Assembly: GCA_030374735.1 (NCBI GenBank)
Contig: JASCIV010000049.1
Coordinates: forward strand, 1 to 62,400
DNA from: Gracilaria caudata
Lineage: Eukaryota; Rhodophyta; Florideophyceae; Gracilariales; Gracilariaceae
DNA length: 62,400 nt
Reading direction: 5' to 3'
Part shown: positions 1-10,705 of the stretch, piece by piece
Layout: each line of letters starts with the position of its first letter
Position numbering within the stretch: the first letter of the stretch is position 1
The notes under the pieces: model-generated
What the model was told of the DNA's origin: nothing
What the model saw: the letters and a program-made list of their open reading frames with translations, nothing else
Database searches by the model: none
Translations under genes and position numbers: made by a program

Positions 1-376
1 GGGGGGTAGGCGGTGGGCATGGGGGCAGGGGATGTGATAGGCGCGTGGGTTGGGAGGAAGATACCTCGCAGAAGATGCCTTGGGAACTGTAGGTACGAAG
101 GCAGGGAATAGCTGGCCGCGATCGGGGGAGATCTTGCGTGGAGAGCGTACGACGGCGCGGCTGGCAGTGGCGCGCGCTTACAGCGGAGGGGGGGGGGCCG
201 CCTTGGGGCGCTGCGCAGCAGGGCGCGGGAGGCGGGTGGCGGCAAACAGCAACAATGGAAACGGCACGGAGGGGGGGGCGCGCGGGTGCGCCGCTTCCCC
301 GTGCAGCGCTGCGCACACAGCCCACCGCGCGCGCCCGCCGCGCGTCCACCGCCCGCCGCGCCCGTCCGTCACCACC
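1..376. other. 5' flank / probable 5' UTR of the BRWD-like gene
   Basis: This is G-rich and then C-rich leader sequence. The frame of the downstream gene stays open here from position 50, but the translation is low-complexity Arg/Ala/Gly and does not resemble the family. The first convincing start is at 377, so I treat this stretch as promoter or 5' UTR. Confidence 0.5.
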
Positions 377-3300
377 ATGCCGCGCGCGCCGCCGCCGCCC
401 GACGACGAGCTCGTGTTCCTTGCGCTGCATCATCTTCACTCGTACGACCACCACCCCGCCGTCGCCGCCGCGCTGCACGCGCTGCAGCACGCGCTCGCGT
501 CGCTGCGCCAACTGCCGCAGGTGCCCGACGCCACCGGCCACGCGTTGCTGCCGCTCACGTACGCGCAATGTGTCGACCGCTTTGCGCACGTCCCGCGCTC
601 CTTTCTGCGCGACTTGGTCGCGCACGCTCCGCATCGCCCGTCGCTTCCGCTCGCGCCGGCCACGCTGCTGGGTACCGGCCGCTTCGCTGTGGCGCCGAGC
701 AAGCGTCTGCGCGCCGCGCGTCATGGCGCCGTTGCCGCGCGCGAGCCGCGCTTGTCCGAGCGCGTGCTGCCCATGCTGCGTCACGCCGCCACGCGATCCA
801 CGCAGCCGTCGCTACAGCCGCTGTCGCTCACGCTTCTGCCGCGCGCGTACCGCAGGCTCAAACGTCTCGTGGGTCATCACTTCCCCGTCTTCACCACGCT
901 GTTCGACCACTCTGCGCGCCTCATCGTCACCGGGAGCGACGACAATCTCATCAAGGTATGGTGCGCACACACCGCCTTTCTGCAGCACACGCTGCGCGGC
1001 CATGACAGCAACCTCGTCGAACTCGTGATGCATCCCACCAAGCCGCAAGTCATTTCAGCCAGCAGCGACACCACGCTTCGTGTGTGGGATCTCACCACGG
1101 GCGCCGCACTGCATGTGCTGGATGGCGGCGCCAAGGAGGTCAACGCCGTGCAGTGCAGCCCGTGTCCAGACCGTCCCTACCTCGTGTCCGGCGGCGCAGA
1201 CGGCTCTGTGCGTCTCTGGAACGCTGACCATTTTGACGCTGGCTACATTCGCATTCCCACTCCAAACCGTCCGCCCTCTCGTTCCGCTCCTGACTCGCTG
1301 CCCAACGCGCGTGCCATGGCTACATCCGCCACGGCACCGCCATCTCCGCTCCCGGGGTCTGCACAGCCGCCTTCTGCTGCCGTATCTGCCGCTGCCGTGT
1401 CTGCCGCTGCCGTGTCTGCCGCTGCCGTGTCTGCCGCTACCGTGACTGCTGCTGCCGGGTTTGCAGCAGCTGCTGCTCCAGCACCACAGCCAGCTTCGCT
1501 TCCGCAGGCATCTGCGCCACGTGCGTCCACGCCTCCCGCTGCAGCTCCCCCAGAGCCTCCTCGAAATGGAGCCGCACATAGTATGGTTAGTAGCACCCCC
1601 ACTTACGAAGTACTGAGTGTATGCTTTAATGCTGGCGCTACTCGCTTGGTCGTCAGCGGTACTGATTGCGTTGCTCACGTTTACGCCATTGATAAGCCTC
1701 ACTCTGAAAACTCCGTGTTACCGCGCGTGCGTTTACTCACATCGTTGCGAGGTCACTCGGAATTCATCAGTCAAGTTTTGTTCTCACGAAATGGCAGCGC
1801 CATTGTCACCGCGTGTCGAGACGGTACTGCCCGGATATGGAACCGCACCAAAGCCAAGCTCCCGCCTGCAAGGGGGAAGGCGGCATCTGTCGAGGGTATG
1901 GGTTCTTGGAGCTACAAGGTTCTCGACTGTCGCTCTCAAATACAAGCGGATGCTCCTAGTATGCTCAGTGGCGCTGCGTCTGGTTCTGCTTGCGGTAGTA
2001 TTGTGCCGCGAATGCGCCGTGCTGTGTTTCCAGTGTCCGTGTGTGCTGTACTTTGGTCCCATGATGATCGCTATGTCTTCACCGCTACATCCGATGCCAA
2101 GATTCGTATCTGGTACGCCGCAACCGGCCAGCTTGCGCGCGTATTGCATGCCCATGAGGGCGAAATCTTTGTTCTCGACTGCCATCCCCTGAACGGGCGT
2201 ATCTTATTGTCTGGTGGATACGATGGCCAGGTCATGTTGTGGGACGTCGAAACCGGCGCCAAATTGCGCTCGTTTTCGATTGTGGAGCAGACGGCGCCCG
2301 AAACGTCGCATGGAGGTCTACCTGTGCCCGTGAAAGCGCCGAAGATTATCGATGGTCAGTTCTCGGCGGATGGCTTGAGTTTTGTCATTGCGGATACTTC
2401 GGGAGCGATTAACTTGTTCGGCATTGACTCTGGTGAGGCAACTGCACTTGCCCCTGAGGAACAATTCTTCGCTAATGATTGTGCTCCGTTTCGAAGAGAT
2501 GCGGAGCAGCGTGCAGTCGATGAAAATACAGGTGTTTTGCTTCACTTAGTACCGAAGGGAAGATTATGTGATAAGGAGCTGCGACCACATCCCCCCGAAT
2601 TGCAGCCTAACACACCCCACCTGTTTTGTTCTATGGGTGATGCCCAGGACAAGGTAGATAAGACTGCTCAGCAGCGAGCCATATCATTTAAGTCGACCAG
2701 TTATGCTCGGGACCCGAACTGTGACGCATTGCTAAAGCGCGCAAGGGAGTTTCGAGAAAACCAGGAGAAAGAAGAAAGGAGGCTGTTGAGGGAAGCAAGG
2801 AACATGCGACGTCGAATGATTATGGAGCGAGAACGAGTTGCACTCGAAAAAGCGGATGGCCCTCTCCACGTTTCGCTCCGCGATTTTGAAGCTCCTGATT
2901 CGGAATATGAGGACTCAGACGAGGATTTTGACGGCGATGCTTACGTTTCTGACGATTCAGACTCGTCTTCCTCTTCTTCTGACGAGGAGGAAGATGAAGA
3001 TGCTGATGAACGCGGGCATGACGATGACGAGAATGTTGAAGAGCCCGAAATAAGACCAGTGCGTAGAAAAAGACGAAAAGTATCGACCAATGAAAGCAGA
3101 AAGGAATCCTCGGAACATGTTAGGCCTCAGTCAAGAAGAGTCTTGCGAAAGCGAAGTGAGTCTTCGTTAAAGAACAGTGATGTTTTGGCTTGTCGGCAAG
3201 GTGGTAATGCGTTAACAGACAAAAGAGCTTTGTTTGAAGTTCTCACTAATGCAGGCCGGACTGATGATTCCAATCCAGGTGGACACCATAAGCCGGGGAC

Positions 3301-6300
3301 TGACGTCACTAGAGAGAAACCAGAGGAGCAGCCTGATTTCCAAAGAACGCAGGAAGGCGACGACGTAATGAAGAGCTCTCCACAAAATGAAGAAACCCAT
3401 TCACTTCGAGCTGCTGTATCGAATCTAAGCTCTGCTCCACGACTATTTGGAGCATCCACCCATAACCGGAAGAGAAGAATGCGTATCTGCAGTGGAAACA
3501 CTGCTTCGCAAGCGACAGTGACAGAGCCCCCCTCCGCGAGAACTGGAAGGGCGAGAGAAAGACACCGTCTCAACACTGCAGATTACGCGGCGGACTCACA
3601 TACTGAAGCAATACGTCAAGAGCGAAGTCATGTCAGAGGGGCGCAGAGTGTTTCGTGCTATGGGCGCGTGAATCAAACGGAAGCCGGGGGCAATGTGGTG
3701 TCACAGGCGCCGCTTAATCCTTCGTTCACGAGTGAAAGAGTTGATATGAGGAGGGCGAATGGAGCTGTTTTCAAGCCCATCGAGGACCATCAAGGAGACA
3801 GTGCCAGTTGCTTCCGACCACGACCTTCTATTCCAGATCCAGATTCTCGGAGTCGAACATCTCCTCATGAAAGAATTCAAAATCGTTCCTTTGTCGAGCG
3901 TTCTCCACACAGCGATATCAAGAACCCAGGGGGGGCGAATGTCAGCAAGCCTGATGGGAATGATAAGAGCGTACTATCAGACTTTCCCGTTCGTCTTACG
4001 CGAAGTCAACGCCGTGAACGAACAAGGAATGGCGCTAACAACGACGAACCCGTAGAGAAATTTGCTCGGGTGGTTGATATTGACGAAGTTGCACAGCGAG
4101 AGCTTGAGATTTTGGAGGCACAACGTAATCAACGATCTCGGAAAAAGAGGAGACGGAGGCACTCTTCCGAAAACAGCGATGAATGTGTTTCTAGTGATGA
4201 CCCGGATAAACGTCACAAGCGCGGCGAACCAAATAGAGTTTCAGGTTTACGGTTAAGACCTACCCGAAGAAATTCGAAGAGTGAGGACCTTATGTTGTCT
4301 AAAGAGCGTGTGGCCGGTGCCCCTGAAAACGACATAAAGTCTTTAGAGGCTTCGACGTGGCTAAGGTCGACTTCTACCCCGTACACATATGTACCACAGC
4401 TTGGGGACGATGTAATGTACTTTCCTGGAGGCCACGTGACGGCGATGGAGGTTTCAAAATCTTCTGGCCTAGATCCGTTGCTAGACAAAGCTGACTTTAA
4501 GAAAAAGGGACTGGATGTTCTTGATGGAAACCTGTTTCCTAAGGACCAGACTCCTCTTCGGTTTCATATTGTAGACATACAATTTGATTTTCCGACCCTT
4601 CTTGTGCCGAAAGGGAGAAATGTAGGGTCACGACGGGGCGGGAAGAGACAACCGGATGGCAGCGTTGTGAAGCCGAAAACGAAAGTGATCATTACACTGA
4701 ATCTGATATCTCCTACACGACGCCGCTCTGGTCAAACGACTGGATTTGTTCTGGCTTATTTCCCGGTCGATTCCCCCGAATACCTGGTTTTGACTAGTCG
4801 AGTCGATGCCGCTCTGAACCGCACATGGAAGCCTTCAGATCGTTTTCGAATCCTATTCTTAAATGAGAAGAGAGCATGGCAGTATTATACTGGGAAGGTG
4901 AGATCTGCGAAGTCCACCATTCGTACCACAATGTGGAACTCGATCGAAGTTGAGTATGATAATGAAAGTGGTCGGGAAAAAGAAAACGTGGATCTTGTTT
5001 CTCCGTGGGAGTTAGAACCCCTTGATTTGCTCGAAGGTTCAAAAAACATTCATTACCACCATGGAAGCACATTGAAGGCAGCCACAGTCGAGCCAGGTTT
5101 GTTGCCTGCCATTGCACGAGAACTGGAAGTAATGAAGCAAAGTGAATCGGATTGGAGAGCCCAGCTTTTGTGGTTGGAGACAACCACATCTCTTGCTTCC
5201 GTCCCTGGCTACTGTGCGACCATTCCTTGTCCTATGGACCTCAACACCGTCCTTGTTCGCTTGTGCACAGGGTATTACCGCCATTATACTGCGTTTTGCT
5301 TTGACGTTTTCTTACTCAAGAATAATGCCATACGCTACCATGGGTCCAAATCTGAAGCAGGCAGACTGGCCGATACCGCGTTTTCCCGAATCGTTGAGGT
5401 AGCGGATAAGGTTCGTGCACAGTTCACATTCCCATGGATTCCTTTCCAACCAGGTCATATAACCCCACCGGGAACCAATGTTGGACCATCCACGTACCGG
5501 TTTGCTTGTCCTCGTCCTTCACAAATTGAATTAAGTGCGTTCAACGGTGTTCCTTCCGCACATACGCCGGTACTAGCCACAGGGCGTCAAGCACCAGTTC
5601 CAACAACCCCACGAGAATCTGTGAGCGGTATCACGACTCCTGTTTATCAAAATCCAGACAACGCAAGTCCGACTTTGTTGGGTCAACACAGTCAACGAGC
5701 GTGGAACACTATGTTACGATTCGGAAGCTCACAAGTACAACCTCCATATCATCAAAATAATCCAATGTCAGGCATCGGTCTACCACCAGCATTGCCAGGT
5801 ATGCCTCTCCATGGGGTGTCAATACGAACTGCTGGAAGGGGGGCGAAGCCAACTACTCGCGGACAAGGAGTAAGGCAGGGGGCTTCAAATGGTCGCAGGA
5901 CAATTGGAAGTGTTCAGATAGGGGGAGGGCAGGGCTCATCAGCAAGCGTTGTGGCTACTGCTGGTACGCTGCCCGCCAACAGTGGAACCCCTCCAACAGG
6001 CATTGCTCTCGTTACTCCTCAGGGGAGTCCACGGCTGCAAGCGGGTGGTGCTCGTATTGTAACAAATTCAACGCAATCGAATCTCACGCAGCGCCATCAA
6101 ATGCGTTTACCGATTCCAAATGGACCTCTGCCAAGTCCAACTGTAGCACGCCCGGGAGCCTCTCCCTCGTTTCCAATTCCTCCAGCTATAGACAGCATGT
6201 TGGAAACCGCATCAAAAACCGGTGGGAACGTTGCATCTTCGCTTCCAGAACATCTTGTGCACCACGGCACTGGAGTACGCACAGGTACATCGCACACGAA

Positions 6301-6706
6301 CTTACGCTCGCCCATAGGCTTACAATCTCGGGCGACTCGGGCGGGTAGTACGGCTGGCGAAGGCGGTGCCAATAGTTGGGCAAGAAGCATGGAAGGTGCT
6401 GGCGGTATGTTTCATCATCAAGCATCGACTTCGGACAGTCATCTGCCTGCCCCGACGCATGGAAGGTCGCAGAGCCCTATATCTCCTACCCCGATTGGAA
6501 CTGACGCATCACATCGTACTCGGGGGCAAGACAATCAGTTTGCTACTGCAAACAGAGGAGCCCGATATCAGGAATACTCAACGTTGTCAATGGCTGCAGC
6601 CGAATCCACCATGAGCTGTGGGGGTGCTGAGGTTGCGCGGCATGCTGCTACGGCCGAATCGGCTGAAATCACTCCGGTCTCAAGACCAAGGCGAACGACT
6701 TCCTAA
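377..6706 (+). CDS. BRWD/PHIP-like WD40-repeat and bromodomain protein
   Basis: A 2109-residue nuclear chromatin reader in one exon. I chose the ATG at 377 because its context (ccaccATGc) is good and the family's N-terminal helical segment (DDELVFLALHHLHSYDHHP) begins just after it. WD40 repeats occupy roughly residues 160-300 and 410-710. An alanine-rich insert (SAAAV repeats) splits the propeller. A Ser/Asp/Glu-rich acidic tract and long basic, disordered segments follow. The BRWD-specific domain starts with LGDDVMYFPGGH near 1340. One bromodomain lies near 1590-1680 (CPMDLNTV, FLLKNNAIRYHG). The tail is Gly/Ser/Pro-rich. Animal BRWD/PHIP proteins carry two bromodomains; I see only one. The family is known to bind acetylated or methylated histones and to serve as a DCAF-type ubiquitin-ligase receptor; the role here is inferred. 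The gene is convergent with the TatB-like gene 91 bp downstream. Confidence 0.9.
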   Translation: MPRAPPPPDDELVFLALHHLHSYDHHPAVAAALHALQHALASLRQLPQVPDATGHALLPLTYAQCVDRFAHVPRSFLRDLVAHAPHRPSLPLAPATLLGTGRFAVAPSKRLRAARHGAVAAREPRLSERVLPMLRHAATRSTQPSLQPLSLTLLPRAYRRLKRLVGHHFPVFTTLFDHSARLIVTGSDDNLIKVWCAHTAFLQHTLRGHDSNLVELVMHPTKPQVISASSDTTLRVWDLTTGAALHVLDGGAKEVNAVQCSPCPDRPYLVSGGADGSVRLWNADHFDAGYIRIPTPNRPPSRSAPDSLPNARAMATSATAPPSPLPGSAQPPSAAVSAAAVSAAAVSAAAVSAATVTAAAGFAAAAAPAPQPASLPQASAPRASTPPAAAPPEPPRNGAAHSMVSSTPTYEVLSVCFNAGATRLVVSGTDCVAHVYAIDKPHSENSVLPRVRLLTSLRGHSEFISQVLFSRNGSAIVTACRDGTARIWNRTKAKLPPARGKAASVEGMGSWSYKVLDCRSQIQADAPSMLSGAASGSACGSIVPRMRRAVFPVSVCAVLWSHDDRYVFTATSDAKIRIWYAATGQLARVLHAHEGEIFVLDCHPLNGRILLSGGYDGQVMLWDVETGAKLRSFSIVEQTAPETSHGGLPVPVKAPKIIDGQFSADGLSFVIADTSGAINLFGIDSGEATALAPEEQFFANDCAPFRRDAEQRAVDENTGVLLHLVPKGRLCDKELRPHPPELQPNTPHLFCSMGDAQDKVDKTAQQRAISFKSTSYARDPNCDALLKRAREFRENQEKEERRLLREARNMRRRMIMERERVALEKADGPLHVSLRDFEAPDSEYEDSDEDFDGDAYVSDDSDSSSSSSDEEEDEDADERGHDDDENVEEPEIRPVRRKRRKVSTNESRKESSEHVRPQSRRVLRKRSESSLKNSDVLACRQGGNALTDKRALFEVLTNAGRTDDSNPGGHHKPGTDVTREKPEEQPDFQRTQEGDDVMKSSPQNEETHSLRAAVSNLSSAPRLFGASTHNRKRRMRICSGNTASQATVTEPPSARTGRARERHRLNTADYAADSHTEAIRQERSHVRGAQSVSCYGRVNQTEAGGNVVSQAPLNPSFTSERVDMRRANGAVFKPIEDHQGDSASCFRPRPSIPDPDSRSRTSPHERIQNRSFVERSPHSDIKNPGGANVSKPDGNDKSVLSDFPVRLTRSQRRERTRNGANNDEPVEKFARVVDIDEVAQRELEILEAQRNQRSRKKRRRRHSSENSDECVSSDDPDKRHKRGEPNRVSGLRLRPTRRNSKSEDLMLSKERVAGAPENDIKSLEASTWLRSTSTPYTYVPQLGDDVMYFPGGHVTAMEVSKSSGLDPLLDKADFKKKGLDVLDGNLFPKDQTPLRFHIVDIQFDFPTLLVPKGRNVGSRRGGKRQPDGSVVKPKTKVIITLNLISPTRRRSGQTTGFVLAYFPVDSPEYLVLTSRVDAALNRTWKPSDRFRILFLNEKRAWQYYTGKVRSAKSTIRTTMWNSIEVEYDNESGREKENVDLVSPWELEPLDLLEGSKNIHYHHGSTLKAATVEPGLLPAIARELEVMKQSESDWRAQLLWLETTTSLASVPGYCATIPCPMDLNTVLVRLCTGYYRHYTAFCFDVFLLKNNAIRYHGSKSEAGRLADTAFSRIVEVADKVRAQFTFPWIPFQPGHITPPGTNVGPSTYRFACPRPSQIELSAFNGVPSAHTPVLATGRQAPVPTTPRESVSGITTPVYQNPDNASPTLLGQHSQRAWNTMLRFGSSQVQPPYHQNNPMSGIGLPPALPGMPLHGVSIRTAGRGAKPTTRGQGVRQGASNGRRTIGSVQIGGGQGSSASVVATAGTLPANSGTPPTGIALVTPQGSPRLQAGGARIVTNSTQSNLTQRHQMRLPIPNGPLPSPTVARPGASPSFPIPPAIDSMLETASKTGGNVASSLPEHLVHHGTGVRTGTSHTNLRSPIGLQSRATRAGSTAGEGGANSWARSMEGAGGMFHHQASTSDSHLPAPTHGRSQSPISPTPIGTDASHRTRGQDNQFATANRGARYQEYSTLSMAAAESTMSCGGAEVARHAATAESAEITPVSRPRRTTS
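1373..1457 (+). repeat. 15-bp tandem repeat coding SAAAV
   Basis: Four to five copies of a 15-bp unit encode Ser-Ala-Ala-Ala-Val/Thr inside an insert in the WD40 propeller of the BRWD-like gene. It is probably a disordered loop and prone to length change. Confidence 0.85.
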
Positions 6707-6797
6707 CTTTGTTCTTCTAACTAATCGCGCGATTCAACTTGTAAAGAATTTCATTGACAACGGGTATGTATTAGACGTAGCCTCACAGAGCGCTTGT

Positions 6798-7412
6798 TTA
6801 TGTTTCATCCGTTGTAGGCTTGTTTAGCTTAGTTTGATCGTCTCCTTGAAAAGGACCGGCCAAAACTCTTTTTCGTTGTTGTGCAAGAGCCGCTTCCTCT
6901 ATCGCTCTGGCAATGAAATCTACTCCACTGGAGTTGTTCGCAGCATGGATGGACTTTCTGGAAAGTGGGGTTTGCATCTGGCGGTCGTTGTGCCGCCAAT
7001 GCTTCGCACTCGCTCCCCCAGTGAAAACCGGGCTTGAATCGCTCTCGTCGCGTTTCGCTGTATGTCCGGTTTGAGCAGCTTGGTCAAGAGACCTAACGCC
7101 CTTTTGAATCCACATTCGAGGGCTGAGGGGAACGTCAGCCATATCCTTCCTCACTGCGGCCGTAACTGAATCAAACTTTGACAAGGAATCTCGAAGGCCA
7201 CGTCCAACGGTGCGTAACTCCGAATTGGGGTCGTTTGCTTGCTTGACGTTTTCGGCTATCACCTCTTCTGCGGCGCTTTTGGCGATACGGAGCGAACGAA
7301 CGGCCGCACCGACGGCGCGTCCTACCACGCGAGCCATGGGAGGAATGTCGCGCGGTCTTAGGAGGAGCGCACCGGTGCCCACGAGTAGAAGCAAGGAAAA
7401 GCCGCCGTCCAT
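6798..7412 (-). CDS. TatA/TatB-family protein, resembling mitochondrial TatB of plants
   Basis: A 204-residue protein starting at an ATG in strong context (caccATGG). Residues 1-60 fit the TatA/B plan: a short N-terminus (MDGGFS), one hydrophobic helix (LLLLVGTGALLL), a hinge with the RPRDIP motif matching the G-P-x-x-L/I-P hinge of Tat proteins, and an amphipathic helix (MARVVGRAVGAAVRSLRIAK). A helical segment and a disordered tail follow. TatB recognises twin-arginine precursors together with TatC. The hinge and the VGRAVG helix recall plant mitochondrial TatB more than plastid Hcf106; that is by-eye family knowledge, not a search. No targeting peptide precedes the Tat helix. Sequence ending in cgctag lies just upstream, so an unseen first exon is possible. 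The organelle is inferred. Confidence 0.72.
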   Translation of the reverse strand: MDGGFSLLLLVGTGALLLRPRDIPPMARVVGRAVGAAVRSLRIAKSAAEEVIAENVKQANDPNSELRTVGRGLRDSLSKFDSVTAAVRKDMADVPLSPRMWIQKGVRSLDQAAQTGHTAKRDESDSSPVFTGGASAKHWRHNDRQMQTPLSRKSIHAANNSSGVDFIARAIEEAALAQQRKRVLAGPFQGDDQTKLNKPTTDET

Positions 7413-8498
7413 GGTGAATGCTCTAGCGTTTTAGCGGGGTTGGGGGAGTTGGAGGGGCCACGGTGCAGCCAGCATGAGACATACGAACCGATACCCATTG
7501 CTGACCTCGAGGAGCCCGCAGCATGTGCGCGATACTAAGCACAAAGGGATGCGATTGCTAGCTGCGGAACTCCCAAGTTCGAATTTTGCATTTTTGCGGC
7601 AGACCCTTCGTACGAAGGTAGCGTTCTACATGCCGTCGACAAGCTGAGTTAGAGCGGCTCAAAGAGTTCGGCGCAGCGGCGAGCGGGCCATCTATCTGTA
7701 CCAAGAATATCCCAGGCGGTACGCGCCTTGGGCGCAAGCGGCGCTCGCTCTGGCCTCGACAGCCACTTGCCCCACCTGGCGCCGTCTCGACGTCCATTGC
7801 GCGGCAGGCGTCATGCCTTTGACGGCGTTCCGAAACAGCAACCCTACGGCCGCAGCAAACAGCCGCAACAAACAGCCGCCACCGACATCGCGTTGCTGTG
7901 TTGGTTCTGATGTTAATTTTTGGATAAAATATTGAGCATTATTTCCCTTGCAGACGTCCTGCATTTATCGATTTGCGCAATCGCTGCAAGAAGCTTTCGG
8001 AGGGTCACCGACTGCCACAAACAGCCGCCCCCAGCCACGACGCCAATTTCGGAGCGCAGGCAGCAAAGCATCAACGTCAACTGTAAGCAGCGGGGCTGCT
8101 GCTACTGTTACTACCCGTTTCAAAATTACGTCGACGCGCCAGAAAAGTGCCCAGCGGCGCGCAGAAAGCGCCACGCCTCCGAAAAGAGCGCTGCGGCGGC
8201 ATGTACACGGCAGCGTGCTCCAGCAGCCGTTCTGGGCGGGTGCCAGCGATGAGCATGCGCGTGCATCATCACCCGGCACGTCCGCTGCTGTTTCTCTTTT
8301 TGTGCGCACCCGCCCCCGTCTGCCCAGCATACCGCGCCACGACGTACCACTTTTTGACCGACGCCTTCCCCACCGCCACCACTTCGCTTTCGTTGTCGCT
8401 CTCGTTCCCCATTTTTGCGCGCGGCTTTTGCGTCGTTTTTCTCGTCGTCGTGTCGAGCGTGTGCGTTTCCAGCGTCAACTTTCAAAACCCCCGTCCCA
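7413..8498. other. Divergent intergenic region
   Basis: This lies between the starts of the TatB-like gene (-) and the NT-C2 gene (+). It is GC-rich with several open frames on both strands, none with recognisable domains or good coding character. It probably holds both promoters and the 5' UTR of the NT-C2 gene. A CA/GC-rich stretch near 7850-8060 repeats 'aacagccgc' several times. Confidence 0.5.
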
Positions 8499-9671
8499 AT
8501 GAAGCGCTCGTCCTCCAAGCTCATCTCCAAGGCCGGCTCAGTGCGCAACATCAACAAGCAGGGCTTCAAGTTCAAGTTTGAGGTCCACGTTGAATCCGTT
8601 GACAAGCTCACCACCACCGGCGATGTTTGCGTCACCTGGGAGCGAGGAGCAAAGCTGCTTGCCACAAGGCCCACCAAGATAGACAAACAGACCCGAACCG
8701 CTCATTTTGGCGGCGAGACGCTCTCACAGGAAGTCACACTTTTCAAGAAGAAGCGCGACAATGCCCAGTTTGAGCCCAAGATATACAAACTCCACGTTCG
8801 ACAGGCAAACGAACGCGGAAAGATCCTCGCACGCATTGACTTGAATTTCTCCGAGTATGTGGAGATCCCTTCCTTCGCGAAGCGTATTGGAGCTTCTATG
8901 TCCAGTGGGGGACGTCTTATCATACGCGTATGCTCCACTTTTCAGGGCGAGTCGAAGGGACGAAAGTCAAAGGGATCTGCCTCCATTGGGTCCTCTCAGT
9001 TTGATTATGACTCCGATGCGCAGTCTACTTCTGGTATGGACGATCATAGTGAGGTCGACACAGATTTGGCCGATCTGGATGACCTGGACGTCGATGGTCC
9101 CATCTCCGTACCGCTTCCTCCCGCCTCCACCGCCCCACCGCCCCTCAAGAGCACGCAAAGCCGACCGCGCCATCCCGCCACCTCAGCGCCTGCCATTTCC
9201 GACGTGGCTCCCGTGCAAGCACGCCCCGTGCGCAAACAGTCCGCCTCTCCAAAGCTTCCTAAGCGTGATCCTTCTCCGTTTAACTCCTCTTCCAAGTACA
9301 ATTCTCGGCAAAAGTCTGATATTGACATTGGCTCCACGAATGGCTATGGTCCATCTCGCGCTGAATTTGAGCAGCTACGACGAGAAAATCGTGCGTTGCA
9401 AAGAAAGAACGAAGACTTGATATCTCAGGTTCAAGACCTGGAGTCTCGCCTGGAGTACGGCAATCATAATGGCAACGCCGAATCAATGGACCGCGTTCTC
9501 AATGAAAATCAGTATCTGAAGAAGGAGCTGGAAGATGTGAAGGCCATGCTTCGGAGAGAGCCGGTTTACGCCGATGTTGTTCGTGATTTGCGGGAAGCCA
9601 AGATGGCTTTGGCAATTGTTACTCTGGAAAAAGACGAACTTCACCAAGAGCTAAGATTGGCGAGAAGGTAA
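8499..9671 (+). CDS. NT-C2 domain coiled-coil protein (EEIG1/EHBP1-type)
   Basis: A 390-residue protein. The open frame extends upstream, but the ATG at 8499 begins the domain (MKRSSSKLISKAGSV), so I start there. Residues about 15-150 form an NT-C2 domain: FKFKFEVHVESVDKL, then TVCV-type beta strands with the WERG motif, KIYKLHVRQ, ARIDLNFSEYVE and GGRLIIRVCSTF. This C2-like fold is typical of EEIG1, EHBP1 and plant plastid-movement/PMI1-type proteins and links membranes to cytoskeleton. A Ser/Pro-rich linker covers about 155-300. The C-terminal 90 residues are a coiled coil (FEQLRRENRALQRKNEDLI). The role is inferred as a membrane-associated adaptor. The gene ends without a clear neighbour for 1.3 kb. 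Confidence 0.8.
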   Translation: MKRSSSKLISKAGSVRNINKQGFKFKFEVHVESVDKLTTTGDVCVTWERGAKLLATRPTKIDKQTRTAHFGGETLSQEVTLFKKKRDNAQFEPKIYKLHVRQANERGKILARIDLNFSEYVEIPSFAKRIGASMSSGGRLIIRVCSTFQGESKGRKSKGSASIGSSQFDYDSDAQSTSGMDDHSEVDTDLADLDDLDVDGPISVPLPPASTAPPPLKSTQSRPRHPATSAPAISDVAPVQARPVRKQSASPKLPKRDPSPFNSSSKYNSRQKSDIDIGSTNGYGPSRAEFEQLRRENRALQRKNEDLISQVQDLESRLEYGNHNGNAESMDRVLNENQYLKKELEDVKAMLRREPVYADVVRDLREAKMALAIVTLEKDELHQELRLARR

Positions 9672-10109
9672 GGATCATGTGGCAGCGTTTAGCTAATTTG
9701 TCAGTTCTGGGCATGAATAGAATCTACGCAGTGCAATGTACTGATGAGCGCAACTTGGTTTAAGTGCGGCTTGTCATTCATTTGCGTTTTGTTCGTGAGA
9801 CATTGATGCTGCAAGAACTATGTGTTAGTGTAGCGTAATAGACTGAAGTTCACGTTTCCGAGAGTTTGGCCGATATCGAGATATAGGTTGATAAAAGTGT
9901 AACTGTACATACTAGCGTTTCCTGCATAACTAAATAATAGAAGCCCACCTTTGGTTCGTGGAGAGTACAGACTTAGTCACGAAGCTCAATTACATCGAAG
10001 TCTTAGACTTAGACGTTCAGCTCATTTCATGGAGTGGTCCAGCCCTAGCGCGACATTGTGCCCTGAAAGCGTGATCCCTGATACCACGTAAGGGTCTTCT
10101 TCACTTTCG

Positions 10110-10111
<2 letters not shown>

Positions 10112-10142
<31 letters not shown>
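10112..10142. repeat. (CT)n microsatellite
   Basis: About 15 uninterrupted CT units. Confidence 0.95.
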
Positions 10143-10145
<3 letters not shown>

Positions 10146-10508
10146 TATGAAAACACGTACGCTAATTTCTCGCACCCGTGGGTTTGCTAAAGATCCAACA
10201 GCCTACAACACTTCTAGCCTGCAGCCATCAACTACCGAAAGGTGGCTATGCTACACGCACTGGGCTGCGACGGGAACGTATTAGATCTCTTAGGTGTTTT
10301 CGACCGCAGGGCGTTTCGCTACTGACGCTTATCGCCTTCATCCTCCCATGAACCTCTTCACTCATCTCCAACAGATCGCCGGCAGAGGGGAGCATAACGA
10401 CAAGGCCACGTTGGCCACTCAAGAAACCATAAGCAGCGTCTTTACGATCCAACCCTCTTATCAATCGGCGAGATCAGGCGTGTAACCTTCAATTACTGGC
10501 CAGTAAGA

Positions 10509-10521
10509 CTCTCTCTCTCTC
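10509..10521. repeat. Short (CT)n microsatellite
   Basis: About six CT units, 370 bp after the longer CT tract. Confidence 0.85.
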
Positions 10522-10690
10522 TCCTTTGATAACCCCGCTTTAAGCTGAGCCAGCGTCAGTAGCGTGATACTCATCTTGGGTGTAGCGCTAAGCGCAGTGT
10601 TCAGCTTATGGTCCGGCCTTCTTAGTGAGAGAGCGTTCCTTTCAGCAACGCTCTGCACATAGTTCTAATTAAGCTAGTGTGCCTATAAAC

Positions 10691-10705
10691 GAGAGAGAGA
10701 GAGAG
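10691..10705. repeat. Short (GA)n microsatellite
   Basis: About seven GA units, in the opposite purine/pyrimidine sense to the two CT tracts. Confidence 0.85.
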
